From the NCBI GenBank assembly GCA_037042915.1, contig CM073196.1, positions 1,550,001-1,614,000 of the forward strand: 64,000 nucleotides of DNA. The letters are read 5' to 3'. Position numbers and translations under genes: made by a program. The notes under the pieces are model-generated. The model was not told where the DNA came from, did not search any database, and saw nothing but the letters and a program-made list of their open reading frames with translations. Origin of the DNA: Auricularia sp. M13. Taxonomy: Eukaryota > Basidiomycota > Agaricomycetes > Auriculariales > Auriculariaceae. This document shows, piece after piece, positions 1 to 12,600 of the stretch; positions within the stretch are counted from its first letter, which is position 1; every line of letters begins with the position of its first letter.

Positions 1-1443
1 GCGCCCCACTGGCCCCGGCCGGCGGCGAGGACGTCGATGCTGCGCTCCTTGCCCGGGCTCGCGCGCTCGACGACGAAGAATGCCAAATCGCCTCCTGCGG
101 CAATGGACAGACACTTCGAGAACGTGCCCACCGGGCAAAAACGCGATGTGACGACCTCGCTGGGCACCGTGACGTACGGCAGCGTCGTCGTGCTGCCCAA
201 TCCGAGCTGTCTAAACACGAGCGAGCGCAAATGAAAATCTGAATGAGTTGAAATTCGCAAAATCGTAGACGAACCCGTATTCATTCGCGCCCCACGCAAG
301 CACGCGTCCCTGCTCCGCAGTCCTCACGAAGCTCGCGCGGTCGCCCGCGACGACTTGCGCGGCCTTCACCTCCGTCAGCGCGGGATCTCGAACAGCTTGT
401 CGCAGAAATGGATGCTGCCGTCGTCCACGCCCTCCGGAATGGGCGCGGCCAAATCGTCCTGGCGGCCCTTGACGTTCAGCGTGAGTTCGACGCGTTTATT
501 TGCATTTGCGGAGGGATCGGGGTTCGGGATGTCGACTTTGCGGAAACCTAGCTGGCCGAAGGCGTTGGCGAGCAGCGAGATGGGGTGCGCGAAGACGCGG
601 CCGGAGGAGGTCAAGGCGAGAAGGTGGTCGCTGCCTGCGGATATGGATGTGAACCTGGCTTTGGGGTCAGCTTTATGTTACAGTATGCATGCTGCAGTGG
701 TGCACACGCACTTTTCGCGGAAAGCAAGTCTGGAGTCTGGCGCGAGCTCGACGTGCGGAACAGGACTACTGCCGCCGCCCCATATCCAAGAGAACCAGGA
801 CGACGACGAAGAGGATCTGGGCGGGTGCTGGTCCGCGGACACGGGTAGCGCATAGACGCGCCCGCTTCTGGAGAGCGCATACAGCTTCTTGCCGCTGAGC
901 GAGACAGACGCGATATCCTGTAGCAGACAATCAGAACTCAATGGGACGCCTGAGCATGCTAAGGAGAACGCGTGCCTTGCCCGTGAGCGTGGGCATGGGC
1001 TCGCGGTTGTCCCTGGATGTGGCGCCGAAATGCGCGTCGCCCCATTGGTAGACGTCGCCGCGCGCGTCGACGAGCGCGCCGTGCGCCGCGTGCAGCGCAG
1101 GTCGCGCAGCGGCGGCAGCTTGAGGTCTGACGCGGACGGCGTGCGCACGCTGTCCGTCGCCGGCGCGTCGGGCGAGATGAGCTTGCTCCTGCAGAGTCTG
1201 TGTCAGACGGTCGGGCACCACAGTACTGGAAATTGGGCAGTACGCGCCTGTTCGAGCCCCATACGAGCGTCGGCGCGTCCCAGTTGACCGGCGCGGGTGC
1301 GGGCTTGGGCGCTGGGGCGCGTCGCGGCCGTCGTTGGCGAGCTTGAAGGCCCATACGGACGCGAAGACGGCCGTGCCGGACGCAACGGCGGCACCGAGCA
1401 GGCGGCCGTGGGCTGCAGAGCGCCGCAGCAACGGGGACGCCAT
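1..1443 (-). CDS. FMP25-like mitochondrial RCC1-repeat protein (3' end outside window)
   Basis: The minus strand encodes a protein starting MASPLLRRSAAHGRLL with an Arg/Ala-rich N-terminus and a hydrophobic stretch near residue 20, as expected for a mitochondrial or membrane-anchored protein. RCC1-type blades follow: DAPTLVWGSN, ARGDVYQWGDAHFG, LTSSGRVFAHPIS and, close to the left edge, AWGANEYG and LPYVTVPSEVV. The order and the spacer regions resemble yeast Fmp25, needed for complex III assembly (family knowledge). At least one intron lies near 240-370. Two frame breaks, near 1318-1325 and near 1085-1095, separate otherwise contiguous RCC1 motifs and look like missing bases. The C-terminus lies beyond base 1. 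The family call is good; the exact exons are not resolved. Confidence 0.72.
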
Positions 1444-1699
1444 GACGACGCGAGTGCAAGACTGACAGAAGAGCGGCGGTGCGGACCGGCCCCGCTGTCC
1501 TCTGTCTTTCTCGTTCCCGCCATGGCGTCCACCGTCAAGTCCATTGCCAGCGTGCTGCCGACTCTCCCCACACATAAACTCAGGCGCGAGCATCTGCGCA
1601 AGGTCCGTGACGCTGCGGGCTGCTTGTGCTCGCTGCTCACTGCGCCACTCTGCAGTACTCCTGGCTTCCAGACGTTCTGAGGTGCGCATTTCCTGTTAA
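1444..1699. promoter_or_regulatory. Divergent intergenic region, RCC1-like gene / bestrophin gene
   Basis: About 250 bp separates the two start codons, which point away from each other. No TATA box is obvious. A stretch of open frame on both strands here has no recognisable protein. It presumably holds both 5' leaders. Confidence 0.4.
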
Positions 1700-3539
1700 A
1701 TGACCTGGTGCTCGCTGAGCTCATATGCGGGACATAGATACGATGGCAGCGTGCGTGTCCAGCTCCCTTCGCGGTCCGCGGCAACGTGTGGCTGAAAGCG
1801 CTCCTCGCAGGTCATACGAATCATCATCGGCGTGCGCTCAACAGTCCCTCTCTCTGTTCTCACTCGCTTGGAGACTGAGTCCTACTGTATTAGCCAGTGC
1901 TGACAGTGACGGTGTTCGCGACGCTCGTGGCGCTGGCGCACTTCCACGGCTACCACGTCTCGCTCACGAACGCCGTGACGCCGCTGCTGGGCGTCGTTGT
2001 CGGTCTCATCCTCGTCTTCCGCAACGGGACGTCCTATGACCGATATTACGAGGGCCGCAAGGACTTTGGCCAGGTGCGCCGCCGCAATCGCTGACAACGA
2101 CTAAACGGCCGGCGTGCTAACCGCCTCCTCTCCTAACTGCACATAGATGATGTCCAACGTGCGCTCTCACCCCCTTCTTCAATGAAATTTTGCACTTGCT
2201 CACTCCTACACAGATCCGCAACCTCGCCCGCCTAATCTGGGTGAACGTCACGCCGCCCGCCTCCCAGAGCACGCTGAACATCCCGCCGCCCGACCCAATC
2301 GCCAACTCCAAGGGCAAATCGCCCCGCGCCTCCCTCCGCGCACTCAAGGTGCGCACGCTGCGCATCCTGGTCGCGTACGCGGTGGCCGCGAAGCACCACC
2401 TGCGCGACGAGCCGGGGACGCACCACGCGGACTTCGCGGGCCTGCTCCCGCCGCGCTTCGCACACGAAGTCAAGGGCTACGGCGGCCTGGAGGACAGCGC
2501 GGCGACGCTGCCCGTGCCGGGCGGCGAGGGCGTGCGCAAGCGCCCGAGCCCGCCGCGCGATCTCGAGGCGGGAGGCGATGGGGAAACGGGAGTGGGGCGA
2601 GGACGCCGCTGTTGGGCGGCCAGGCGGCGGATATACGCCGCATGCTGGCGCTGGACAACGCGCTGCCGCTGCCGCTTATGTGCGTCATCCGTCGCGTCGG
2701 ATTTGTGTGGAAGGCGCTGATGTCTGACGTCGGGCGCGCTGCAGCATCGGACACGAGATTACGCGCTTGCTCCTGACCTGGCGTACGCAGGGCTACCTCG
2801 AACCCATCGGTCCCGCCGGTCTCAACGCCATGAACACACTGTGCGCTTTCGCGGCTTGGTCTCATGAATGCTGCAGTCTTATACGCAAGTGGACAGGATA
2901 CAGGGCATGGTGGACCAACTCACCGCGATGGAGCGCGTGGCGAATACGCCGATTCCAGCTTCCTGTGAGCGCTGCATGAGGATGCTGCTCGCGCTATGCG
3001 TCCTGCTTACAGCCCCTTCTCGCTATAGACGGCATACACTTGAAGCAATGCGTGACGCTGTACCTTTTCGCGCTCCCTTTACGCTCGTCAACGACTTGCA
3101 GTACGCCCAATGATTCTCTGGTACCACTGGCGATGTACCCTCATGTTTTCCAGGTGGAAAATGATTCCAGTTGTCACGCTCGTGAGTATTTGTCTACGCG
3201 GCAGTGGTGTACAGTATGCTGACTGGCACGCAGGTTGCGTTCACGCTCATGGGTATCGAAGGAATTGCGCAGGAGATCGAGATGCCTTTCGTGTGTTGTT
3301 CTCTGATTCAATGACGCTGAAAGCTGAGGGTCTGCAGGGACGAGACGAGTCGGACCTGCCTCTGGACGAATATTGCGACGAGCTCCGAGACGAGATCGAG
3401 TGCGCGGCCACCCTCATCGCGTTCATGACGACGTAGCATGCTGAGCAACGCCGCAGGTATATCATCAACCGGTTGCCAGAAGGGACGGCCCAGGAGGGCA
3501 GTCTGCTCGAGGACGAAGACGACCTGTGAACGGCGCGTA
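1700..3539 (+). CDS. Bestrophin-family (UPF0187/RFP-TM) anion channel protein
   Basis: A multi-exon gene for a membrane protein of the bestrophin family (PF01062), whose members form anion channels (family knowledge). Diagnostic segments in order are VTVFATLVALAHFHGYHVSL (transmembrane), VGLILVFRNGTSYDRYYEGR, IRNLARLIWVNV, EITRLLLTWRTQGYLEPIGP, GMVDQLTAMERVANTPIP, HLKQCVTLYLFALP and FTLMGIEGIAQEIEMPF. It ends LLEDEDDL at 3539. Joined exons include ..2097, 2147-2158 (a 12-nt microexon), 2214-2679, 2745-2840 and 2897 onward; each junction has GT/AG and keeps frame. The frame breaks at about 3080, in a CCCTTT run between LFALP and TLVNDL, and near 2600; both look like missing bases. The start is the least certain part: ATG 1700 opens a frame that must shift to reach NVWLKALLA. 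Confidence 0.85.
2147..2158 (+). other. 12-nt microexon in the bestrophin-family gene
   Basis: The 12 bases encode Met-Met-Ser-Asn, flanked by acatag on the left and gtgcgc on the right. Inserted between YYEGRKDFGQ and IRNLARLIWVN they restore the family's expected linker length in phase 0. Without them the protein would lack four residues at a conserved position. Confidence 0.7.
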
Positions 3540-3649
3540 GAAGTAAAAGTAATGGGAAACGCGACAGAGATAGCACATGGACTGCAATTGGGACGCTCCA
3601 CGCGCCGCACTCGACTTCTATACACAGCAGCAATGCAAGAGTCTCCGGA

Positions 3650-4608
3650 TTATCTGAACTCTTCTGTGCAGAACTCGCCTGGGCCGGGCGGCTGCGGGCC
3701 AAATGAGTGCGTATTTGTCATACGGGAGGGAGGGAAGACGCACCTTGGACGTCAGGGCGGTGAGGCCCGCCGAGTTTTCGCTCGTCTGGCGGCCGCTTTG
3801 GGGCCCGGGTTTGGGCTTGGTGCCCGAGGCGAAGGCGTCGAGGATTTTCTTGGTCGACTCGGGCGTCAGGTCCTCCTGCAGCACGGATATCAGGCCAAAG
3901 TGCTTATGGGAGCGTAGCCGAGGACGAACGTAAAAGTCGTCGCCGACAACGAGCATGGGGCGTTGGAGCAGGCGCCCTGGCACTCGACCTCGACGACGGT
4001 GAACTTGCCGTCCTTGGTGGTGTCGCCGGGCTTGATGCCGCCGAGGTGGGAGCAGACGGTGTTGAGGATGGCGGTGGAGCCGCGCAGCATGCAGGGCGTG
4101 GTGGTGCAGACCTGGACGAAGTGCGTCCCGATGGGCTCGCGGTTGAACATGGTGTAGAACGTCGCGACCTCGTACACGCGCATCGGCGGCAGGTCGAGCA
4201 TCTGCGCGACGCGGTTCATCACGCTGATCGACGTCCAGCCCTTGTTCTGCCGCTGGCCGAGGTCGAGCAGGGGGATGACGGCCGCCTTCTTGTACTGCGG
4301 CGGGTAGTGCGAGATTATCTCCTGCGCGCGCTTCAGGTTCGCCGCGTCGAATTCGAATGGTATCTGGCAACGGTAAATATGAGTGCTTGGAGGCAGGAAC
4401 GGGGCGCACTGAGGGGTTGTTGTATGGCGTGTCGCGGTGCTGCAGCGGTTTCATTCAGTCCTCAGCGTCGGGCGCTTGCGCTGGAGCTGCCCGGCACACG
4501 CACCACGAAGAGCGCATCGGACGCGCGCATTGCAGACGAGTGCAATGGGCGCGCCAGAGGGCGGCGCGCCGCCGCCAGCGCGGTGCGGGCCAATCGCACG
4601 GCAGACAT
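3650..4608 (-). CDS. NADH:ubiquinone oxidoreductase 24 kDa subunit (NDUFV2/NUO-24)
   Basis: This is the 2Fe-2S subunit of mitochondrial complex I, which forms the NADH-oxidising tip with the 51 kDa subunit. It starts at 4608 with an Arg/Ala-rich presequence ([19 protein letters not shown]). [46 protein letters not shown] and the cluster ligands CTTTPCML and [10 protein letters not shown] follow. The tail is [32 protein letters not shown] and the final exon [13 protein letters not shown]. Introns use donors gtgcgt, gtgcgc and gttcgt. The only defect is a one-base break in the G run at 3957-3960, between SNAP and MLVVGDDFY, almost certainly a dropped base. Length is normal for the family. Confidence 0.95.
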
Positions 4609-5135
4609 TCGCAGGAGAACCGGTGAGCGGGACTTTTGCTTCCGCCGCTCTTCCTCATGCTCATCCCAGGCTTGCGCCCAGTGCACTGTGTATGGACAGG
4701 ACTCGCTGTGCTCTGCGGCTGCGGACTGGGAATATAGCTCTTTCTCAACTGGGCGACTTGAATACTTCCTTGAAGCGCGTTTTCCTTGCGTTCCTTTGCG
4801 CAAGCGACCTGTTGTAATACCGTTGTTACACGACACCGTCACACATGGCAACACGCTGCCCCTAAGAGCGCCTTGGAAGTTTTGAAGTTGTATTTATGAC
4901 CCATGAGGTACTCCTGCGATCCTGCTGTGAGCTGTTCAAGTGACGGAGCCTCCAGCAATACAGTATGCCAATAATACTTGCATATGGGTTAGATGCCAGG
5001 TCGTATAGGCTTTCCGAGCACAGGTCTACTGTATGCCTCTAGCTGTGACAATGACAAGACTCACGGACATGATAATCGGGAGGCAGGATCGGCAGCGCCA
5101 CCGGCTCTTGCCTCTGACCTCACTCGACCTTCAAT
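4609..5135. promoter_or_regulatory. Divergent intergenic region, complex I subunit / E2 enzyme
   Basis: About 530 bp lies between two outward-facing start codons. No conserved protein frame, RNA gene or clear TATA box is visible. The half nearest the E2 gene is more AT-rich than its neighbours. Confidence 0.4.
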
Positions 5136-6117
5136 ATGACCGCGCTACGACGAATTCAAAGAGTGCGTGCGGGAATGTCTGCGCGACGCGTGTCTGACCG
5201 CGCTCTCGCACGCATCCAGGAAATCGCCCAGCTGCAGGCGGCGCCCGTCGTGGTGCGCTCGGGAGTCCAGCGCGTCTGCATTGTGTTGGCTCACGCGCTG
5301 CAGGGCGTCTCTGTCACCCCGGACGAGTCCAACCTCTTCAACTGGACAGGGGCAATAAAGCCAACCGTGCGTGTTCTCTTGGCGTCCTTGCACGCTGGCT
5401 GATCCATCCACACCAGCCCGACAGTCCGTACAAAGGCGGCACGTTCAAGTTCAAGATGGTGTTCCCCGAGAACTACCCCTTCAAAGCTCCCTCTGTGTGC
5501 ACTTTTAACCGTGCGCGTCTTTGAATGCTGACTGGCATCTGGACCAGGTCACGTTCACGACAAAGATATACCACCCCGGCGTCAACGAGGAGGGCCAGAT
5601 CTGCGTGACGCTGCTCAAGGACGACGTATGTTCTGCTCCCATTCTGCATTGCGCGACGAGTTGTGCTCATTCGTGCGCAGTGGAAGCCAAGTATCAGTGT
5701 CGTCACCAGTACGTCGCCGCCATCTGCTTAACGCGCAAGGTATATCTGCAGCGCTGATATGGCATAGTCTTGTCCACGATCGCGGAAAAGATCAACAACC
5801 CAAGTCCAGATGATCCTTTCGAGCCCGAAATTGCGCAGGTACGTCGCGTTTTTTTTGAGGTGAACATGCTCCCTGACGGTCTGACGGATGAATTGCAGCA
5901 ATTGAAGGAGGACAAGCCGAAATTCCTCGCAACGGCAAAGGAGTGGACAAAGAAGTGCGTCCTTTACGTCTTTTGCACCGAAGTCTGGAGGGGATGTACG
6001 CTGGATCTGTCACGCACGCGAGCCTTTGAATGGCCCCGGCCTTCCGGGATGATTGCGTGTGCGCGAAGAATTCGAACAAGCACTCTACCCCGCGCACGTC
6101 TGTGCTGCCCCGTTTGA
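5136..6117 (+). CDS. Ubiquitin-conjugating enzyme E2 (UBE2L3/Ubc4-like UBC domain)
   Basis: The gene encodes a single UBC-fold domain that carries ubiquitin as a thioester. Exons read MTALRRIQR, EIAQLQAAP, TPDESNLFNWTGAIKPT, DSPYKGGTFKFKMVFPENYP, FTTKIYHPGVNEEGQICVTL, WKPSISVVT, LSTIAEKINNPSPDDPFEPE and QLKEDKPKFLATAKEWTKK. The catalytic cysteine is in GQICVTLL. The usual HPN tripeptide upstream of it is HPG here. Nearly all of the seven or eight introns (about 45-60 bp) have GT/AG ends and keep frame. The last exon is uncertain: after KEWTKK the splice may join one of two short tails, and 6117 is the stop of one of them. The exact E2 class is inferred from similarity of the core, not from a search. 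Confidence 0.88.
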
Positions 6118-6656
6118 CGGCGGCCTCGGAAGGCGGAGTGTTTGTATCGATGTCCAGCGCCAGCGAGCATCATCCCTCGATTTTTATTAGCACTCGTTCT
6201 GCTTGGGCCGCGGGAAAATTGACGCATTGGCCTCGCTGCTTGCAGGTTCGCGTCCTAAATTGTGAAAGCTGACAGAGCGGGAGGACGGCTGCGTGTAGGA
6301 TACCGCATGTACCACTGGCAATTGTAACAGGCGTCTGGTCGAGATTGTGTGACATTGAGGAGGTGCATCTCTGTTCGGTGTTCAAGAGGGTGGATCGAAG
6401 CAGTGACCGCGTTGGTCCGTTGTTCCTGATTGCTACGCAACTCCGCCCCGCAGACCTCTCAGTCAGGACCCCGCCCAGTCGCCATTGACGCGACGCAGCC
6501 CGCCGTTTGCGGCCACTTACGCTCGTTCTCTTTTTTTCCGCCAGCCCGCGCGCGAGCTTTGCAGCGCGAGCAGAGTGCGACCGGCCGTTGCCTGCTTGTG
6601 CCTCCCGCCAGCCTCGTGTTCGCAAGACACATCGAGCGTAGCTCTGCAGTGGCAGC
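6118..6656 (+). promoter_or_regulatory. Intergenic region upstream of the giant disordered-protein gene
   Basis: This 540-bp stretch holds the E2 gene's tail and the leader of the next gene. Short frames on both strands show no recognisable protein. A pyrimidine-rich run (ctcgttctctttttttccg) ends about 120 bp before the ATG at 6657, a common feature of fungal core promoters. Confidence 0.35.
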
Positions 6657-9600
6657 ATGAACCGCTTCCGGTGCGCACTGTCTGCATCGTCTGATTTCGA
6701 ACGTGCCCCGACTCACGCCGCGCAGTAAAAAGTCGGACGCGAAGCGGGCCCCCTTCGCCGTCCAGGTCTCCTCGTCGTCCGTCTCCAGCGCTGCCCCGAG
6801 CCTCGACACCGCGCTGCCGGCGCTCCCAGAGATCAACGACTTCCGCACCTCGCTCATCCTGCCCAAGTACGCATGTTCCGCCCTGTGCGCCAGCGCCTGC
6901 CTGTGATTGCTCACACGCTGGCCCGTTTGCAGCTTGGGGAAGCGATTCAGCATCCTGCGCAACGCCCAGGGCCACAGCACGCTCGACTCCCTGCGCTCCA
7001 AGTTCGCGGAACAGCGTGCCAAGGGCGCCGACAACCACATTACCGAGGAGGAGGAGGAAATGATGCTCGAGGCGCTCACCAGCATCTCCAAGGGCGCCTC
7101 GACGACGCCGTCGCGCGTCGTCGCCGACGAGGAGGAGCTCGACTATCTCGGCGACTACTACACCAGCTCGCGCACGAGCAGCACGCCGTCGTCGAGCACC
7201 GCGACGACCGTCTACCCGCGCTCGTCCGCGGCGACGGACTCGCCGCAGTCCCAGCGCACGTCCAAGCGCAACTCGTCCAACCTCTTCGGCTCGGGGCGCC
7301 ACCGCGACCAGAGCTACATCCGCAGCGCGCGCGAGCGCGTCACGAGCCAGACGAGCTCCGTCTCGTCGCCGCGGGACCGGCTCATGTCGCTCGACGGTTC
7401 CAACTCGGCCTCAATGACCGCCGCGATGACCCGCGAGAACAGCAGCAGCACGCTGGCCACCGTGCCCGACACTGCCTCCGAGGGCAGCGGCAGCGGCGGC
7501 GGCAAGGACACGGACAAGACGCCCGTCGCGAAGCTGCTCAATCTCGGCCCGTCCACGCCAGCACCAGCACCAGCACCCGAGCCACCGCGTGCCGCGGCAT
7601 TGAGCCCCGCGCAGCAGCGCCGCATGTCGCGCGCGCTTGAGTCTGCGCTGCTGGAGCTCACGGGCGGCGCCATCCCTGACGAGGACGACGATATCATTGT
7701 CGCTCCCCGATCGGCTAGATCCCCGCCGCCCTCGAGTTCGCCACGCGCCGCTAATGGTCCCGCATCGCCTCGCCCACCGGTCAGTGTCCTAGCACCTGTA
7801 GAATTACAGCATCGTCTAACCTAGAAGCAGCCTTTACAGCGCGATTTGTTCAACAACATGTCCGGGAATCAGGTTCGTTGTATTTCCTTTTTTTGCCGGA
7901 AAACAATGCCTCCTGACCAAGCTCGTTGATTATTTATTTCGTACTGCAGCACGCGCCTCAGCCTCCGCAATCAGCTGCCAGCGACACCGCGTCTGACTTC
8001 ATGAGGGGGGACGATGACCCTTTCGCGTCGTATAAAAGGGTAGAGGACCTCATCAATAGGAATGGCTCGGCTCCTACGCCACCGTCCCAGCAGCGCGCAC
8101 CGGTGTCGCCGTCGTCCATGTATATTCCCGGCATGCAGCGCCCCACGTCGCCCAGGGATGTGGCGTCCTACAACCACGACCAACGGGCAGACTCGACAAC
8201 CCCTCGGGCCACGCAGCCACAGTCACCGTCGCAGGCGCCATTTCGCGGTTACACAGGTCGCGCGCCGAACTCGCCTCCGCATCTCCCTGCGAGCATCCTG
8301 CGCAGTGCGCTGCCGCGCAGCGACTCGCCGGCATTCGGGATGCACCAGCCGTCGCATTCCAAGAGCAGCAGCTTCGGGAGTTTGGCGGACCTTGGGCGGT
8401 TCAGGAAGGACTCGCCTGGGCCTGAGCGCGAGCCTGTCTCCATCCTCAAGCAGACGCGTCCCATCTCGCCGCCTACGTCCGGCCGGACGCCGACACCGGT
8501 GAACGCTAGCCGCGACGGTGCGATGCCTGCTTGGCTTGCCAATGCAAACTATTACCAGCAGCATATCAGCCGTGGCGCTACGCCCGAGTATGGTCAGGCA
8601 AGCACGCCAGGGCATAGTCGCCGAGGGAGCGCGCTTAGCGACGAGTCGGACCCGTACGGTACCAACGGAATGCGGGGGCGCACTGTCATCGGCGGGCACC
8701 AGAGAACAAAGAGCAACGCGTCGGTTCGGTCCCTTACGAGCCCGGCGCTCCCCGATTCTCCTCTCATTGACGGGACCGCTGGGGTTGACTATGGCTCGCT
8801 CACCGGCGCGTGGGACCTCGACGCACGTATGAGCAGCATCGACATCGGCCGGCCAGCCGCCGTCGACCTTGCGGCCCAGGCTGGACGCCCCTCAACGCCG
8901 AGGAGCCCCCCTTTCTTGGCCCGGTCCCCATCGCTCACGCGCTCGCCGTCTCAGACTCGCGGATACGAATCGGATTATTCGATTGGGCGCCAGCAGTTCT
9001 CGAGCACGCCTCCGCCGGGGCCTTCGGCTGGTTTGGGCCGTCCCAGGACGCCGTCGCGATCTGCGCATCACTCTCCTGCCTCGTCTGCTTCCTCTTCGTT
9101 CAATAATATCCACTCCGCGGCTTCAAACCCTCTCGTCCTCTCGCCATTCAATGCGTCTGCGGCCTCTGTCGCGTCCGCAGGATCGAGCTACCATTCGGAG
9201 CCCGGTGACGAGGTCGAAGAGAAGCTGTACGCTCTGCTCCATCCAGGAAACAAGAAGCGCAAGTGGGATGATTTTGCGGGCGAACTTGCTGGTGCCGCGA
9301 GACTTACTGTGCTGGATGAGCATGACGGGCCGACGGAGAAGACGGCGGATGAGATTCTGAAGGGCTTGACTGGGCTCACCAAGGACGATATTGTCGTCAT
9401 CCAGACGCGGCTGCTCAATGCGGCGCTCAGATGAAGAGCACAGTTGAGCCCCCGCCGAGCCGGCCCCCATCCCTGAGGCGGCGACGTGGGTCTATTGGCC
9501 AAACAATGGGCGTGCAGTCCCCTAGCAGGGTGAGTAATTCACGCAATTTCGTTCGTCAATGGCGGTGGCTCATGACGTTTGGCCGCGTTGCAGACCACGA

Positions 9601-12600
9601 GTCCTGGGCCCGTCTCGCCTCATGTGTCGCCGAAGACGAGTCAGTCCCCGTTCAACGCGTCTAACGGCCACCCGCTGGCTGCTTTGGGGTCTTCTTCTGT
9701 GTCGACTCCGTCTGCGCCACCGTCCTCGTCCTCTGGCTCGTCTGCAGCCATACTGCCCTCGGCGCCTCCGGCCAGCCAGCTATCGCCCTCGTCGCCGCCG
9801 TACAGCGCGGCTACCCTCACAGGCTCCGACACTGAACGCGAGAAGACCCCTGCTCCTCGTCAGAGCGACCGTGGGGCGCGCGCAAACGCACTCCTGACAT
9901 CCATGATGGATAGCATTGACTCGAAGAAGCCAACGCAGCCGCTGTCGGGCCCTGGGTATGTGCGGCCTCTTTCACCACAACTGCAAAGTCCGCCGCGCGC
10001 GATGAGCCCTGTCCCTGCGGCCTCGGCAGTCATTAGCCCGGCACGCGCGAAGAGTCCGCCCCTCATGAGGGCCAAGTCCCCTCCCGTCCCCGCGGACTTG
10101 CCCGTCAGAGCCAAGTCCCCGGTTCTGCAGCAGCTTCAGAAGCCGACCGTTGCGCACCACGAACCGCAGAGCAGCCAGAGCTCCGAATTATCGTCGATTC
10201 TGCGTAACCAGGCGCTTGCGGATGCCATCTTCGGACTCGACGAGGATCATCCAGTCTCTGCGGCCCAAGCACAGGAACTCGCGGCATCGCCAACTCCGCC
10301 AGAGGAGGAGGAACCTCGTCATCCTTCGCCGCCTCCAACACAGCGCGCTCTCGCCAGCCCGTCACCTGTTCAGCAGCGGTATGGCAGCCCCCCGCCGGAG
10401 TCGCGTCGATATGGGAGTCCTTCACCGGTGCCACACGAGTACAGCCCTTCGCCGGACTTCCAAGGCTATAGTCCGTCCCCCAACAAGCAGAGCTACAACA
10501 GCGCGTCGCCTCTACCACCCGACGACGCGCAGCTTGAGCAGGACGTCCGACGCAAGGTCGAACTTGCGACGCAGCAACTGAAGCAGAGCTCGTCGCAAGT
10601 CTCGTTACGGCCACGGTCAGACTCTGTGCGTCGCAAGAAGATCGACCCCAACAAGATCTCGGCGCCGCATCTCATGTCTGCCTCCACGAGCGTGGAGCAT
10701 ATGCCGTCGTTGTCGCCTTCCATCTCGCAACTTGCGCTGCAGTCGCCTAGTGAACCTCGCTCAGCCGGCAGCAAGCTCTCGCAGCGATTCAAGAAGCTTG
10801 GTTGGCGTAACAAGCCCAGTACGCCTAACAGCGATGAGCCTCCGCCGTTCGGCCATGGCTCCAGTTCGAACATGCAGACACCGACGTCAGCCTCGACGTT
10901 ACATCCTCAAATTCAGACTGTGCGCATCAACCCTGGTATGGGCAGCTTCAATGGTCCGGCTTCTGCAAGCTTGGCGGACGTCTCGCAGTACCGGTTCCCT
11001 CCTACCTCGCCTGGATATTCACCACAGACGCCACCTGCGTCTGCTGGCCCCGCATTCAAGTCCTTTATGTCCAAGTTTGCAAAGCCGTTCGGTGCCAGTT
11101 CGACAGATCTTGCTGGTGTTGCAAATAACAGGGATCGGGAACGTCTTTCTCCACATTCTCCCAACGTGTATACCAGATCCCCGACATCCCCTACGACACC
11201 CACGGCATTTGCGTCGTCGGGAAGAACCATGGACGGGCTGCCACGAGGAACGCCGCCTCCGCACCGTTATGCTCACCCCGGAGGGACGCCTACTTCTCCC
11301 CTGGCAAGTGACTCGTTTGCACGAGGGCGCCCTTCTATGGATGACGCGTGTACGTTATCCATTACTTCTTTGCCTGTGGCAGTGACTGAGAATATGCCAC
11401 AGCAACGCCGAAATCTCCTGAAATGGCATTCAAGCAGATACTGGACGGTGCTGCGCAGGTTGGGCTCAACCCGACCCAAATGGAGGAACTTTCGGCGTTC
11501 CTGAGTCGCTCACTATCTACGTCGTCGCGTGCAGCAGCACCCCAAGCGCAATCTCCGACATTGACGCGGAATAACTCGATCGCTCGCCCTATTTCCCCTC
11601 CTGCACCTGAGAGGAAACCCACGGTGCGCGCAGCACGAGCTAGATCTCCTGGTCCAACTTCAGTACGCGCATTCAGTCTTGAACATGATGGTGGCTCATT
11701 TCTGTACAGAGAGCAACCCGCGACGACAACGCGCGAAGCGTTGTCGTGAGAAGGACCATTTATCTCACGACTGACAACCGCCCGATCCTCCCTCCGGATG
11801 GCAACCCCTCCATCAGTCGCCGGCCTTCTCATAGAAAACAGGGTTCCGAGAGTGGACTGTCTGCGCGGTCTGGGAAATCGGTACAGGAACGCGTCAACAC
11901 GCCGCCGCCACGTTCCGTTCCTACCCGTTTCTCTGCGGAAGCCCCTCCAGTTCCTCTGCTGAGCGCGACATATCTCGACGCCACAATGCCAGGCGGAGCA
12001 GGGGCGTCCTCCTCGTCTCTTGTCGATCCATATGGTGGGGCGGCGTCAATCGCACCTTCAGAACGCGATCGATACTCTTCGAGGTCGCCGTACCCGGCTT
12101 CGTTGTCGCAACGCAATGGCGAACACGGCACGGGGGCAGAGCCGCAGCAAGCTCTTGAAGTACTCGAGTTCTCCGACGGGCGTGTCGTATGGCAAATCGT
12201 GGATGGTCTGCGGGCCGGCGATGACGACAACTACGACAATGAATCTGAGTTCCGCAGCCGTGCCAGTTTCGACTCTGGCTATTCAGTGGGCGAACGAGAG
12301 CCGGAGCTGCAGCTGCATGTTCGCGAGCACAAGCGCCTGCCTTCGAAGGGTAGTGCAAACAGCTCTGCCTTCAATCGCAAGAGTACCTTCAATAGGCCGG
12401 AAACCAAGGTTCGTCGTTTCGTTCTCGCGGCGTGCATGACGTAACCACCGCGTACCAGGTTTTCTATACTGACCAAGAACAAATCGGCCGCCTCATCGAG
12501 AACATGACGAAGGGAATGAACTCCGGTTCGTTCAACGTCGTACCGGCTGTTCCGACCGCCGCGAGCGGCCCTGCTTCGGAGACGCAAAGCACTCAAGACC

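Noticed and set aside
8033-8041. TATA-like sequence tataaaagg
   Set aside because: It lies inside exon 5 of the giant gene and encodes a normal part of the frame.
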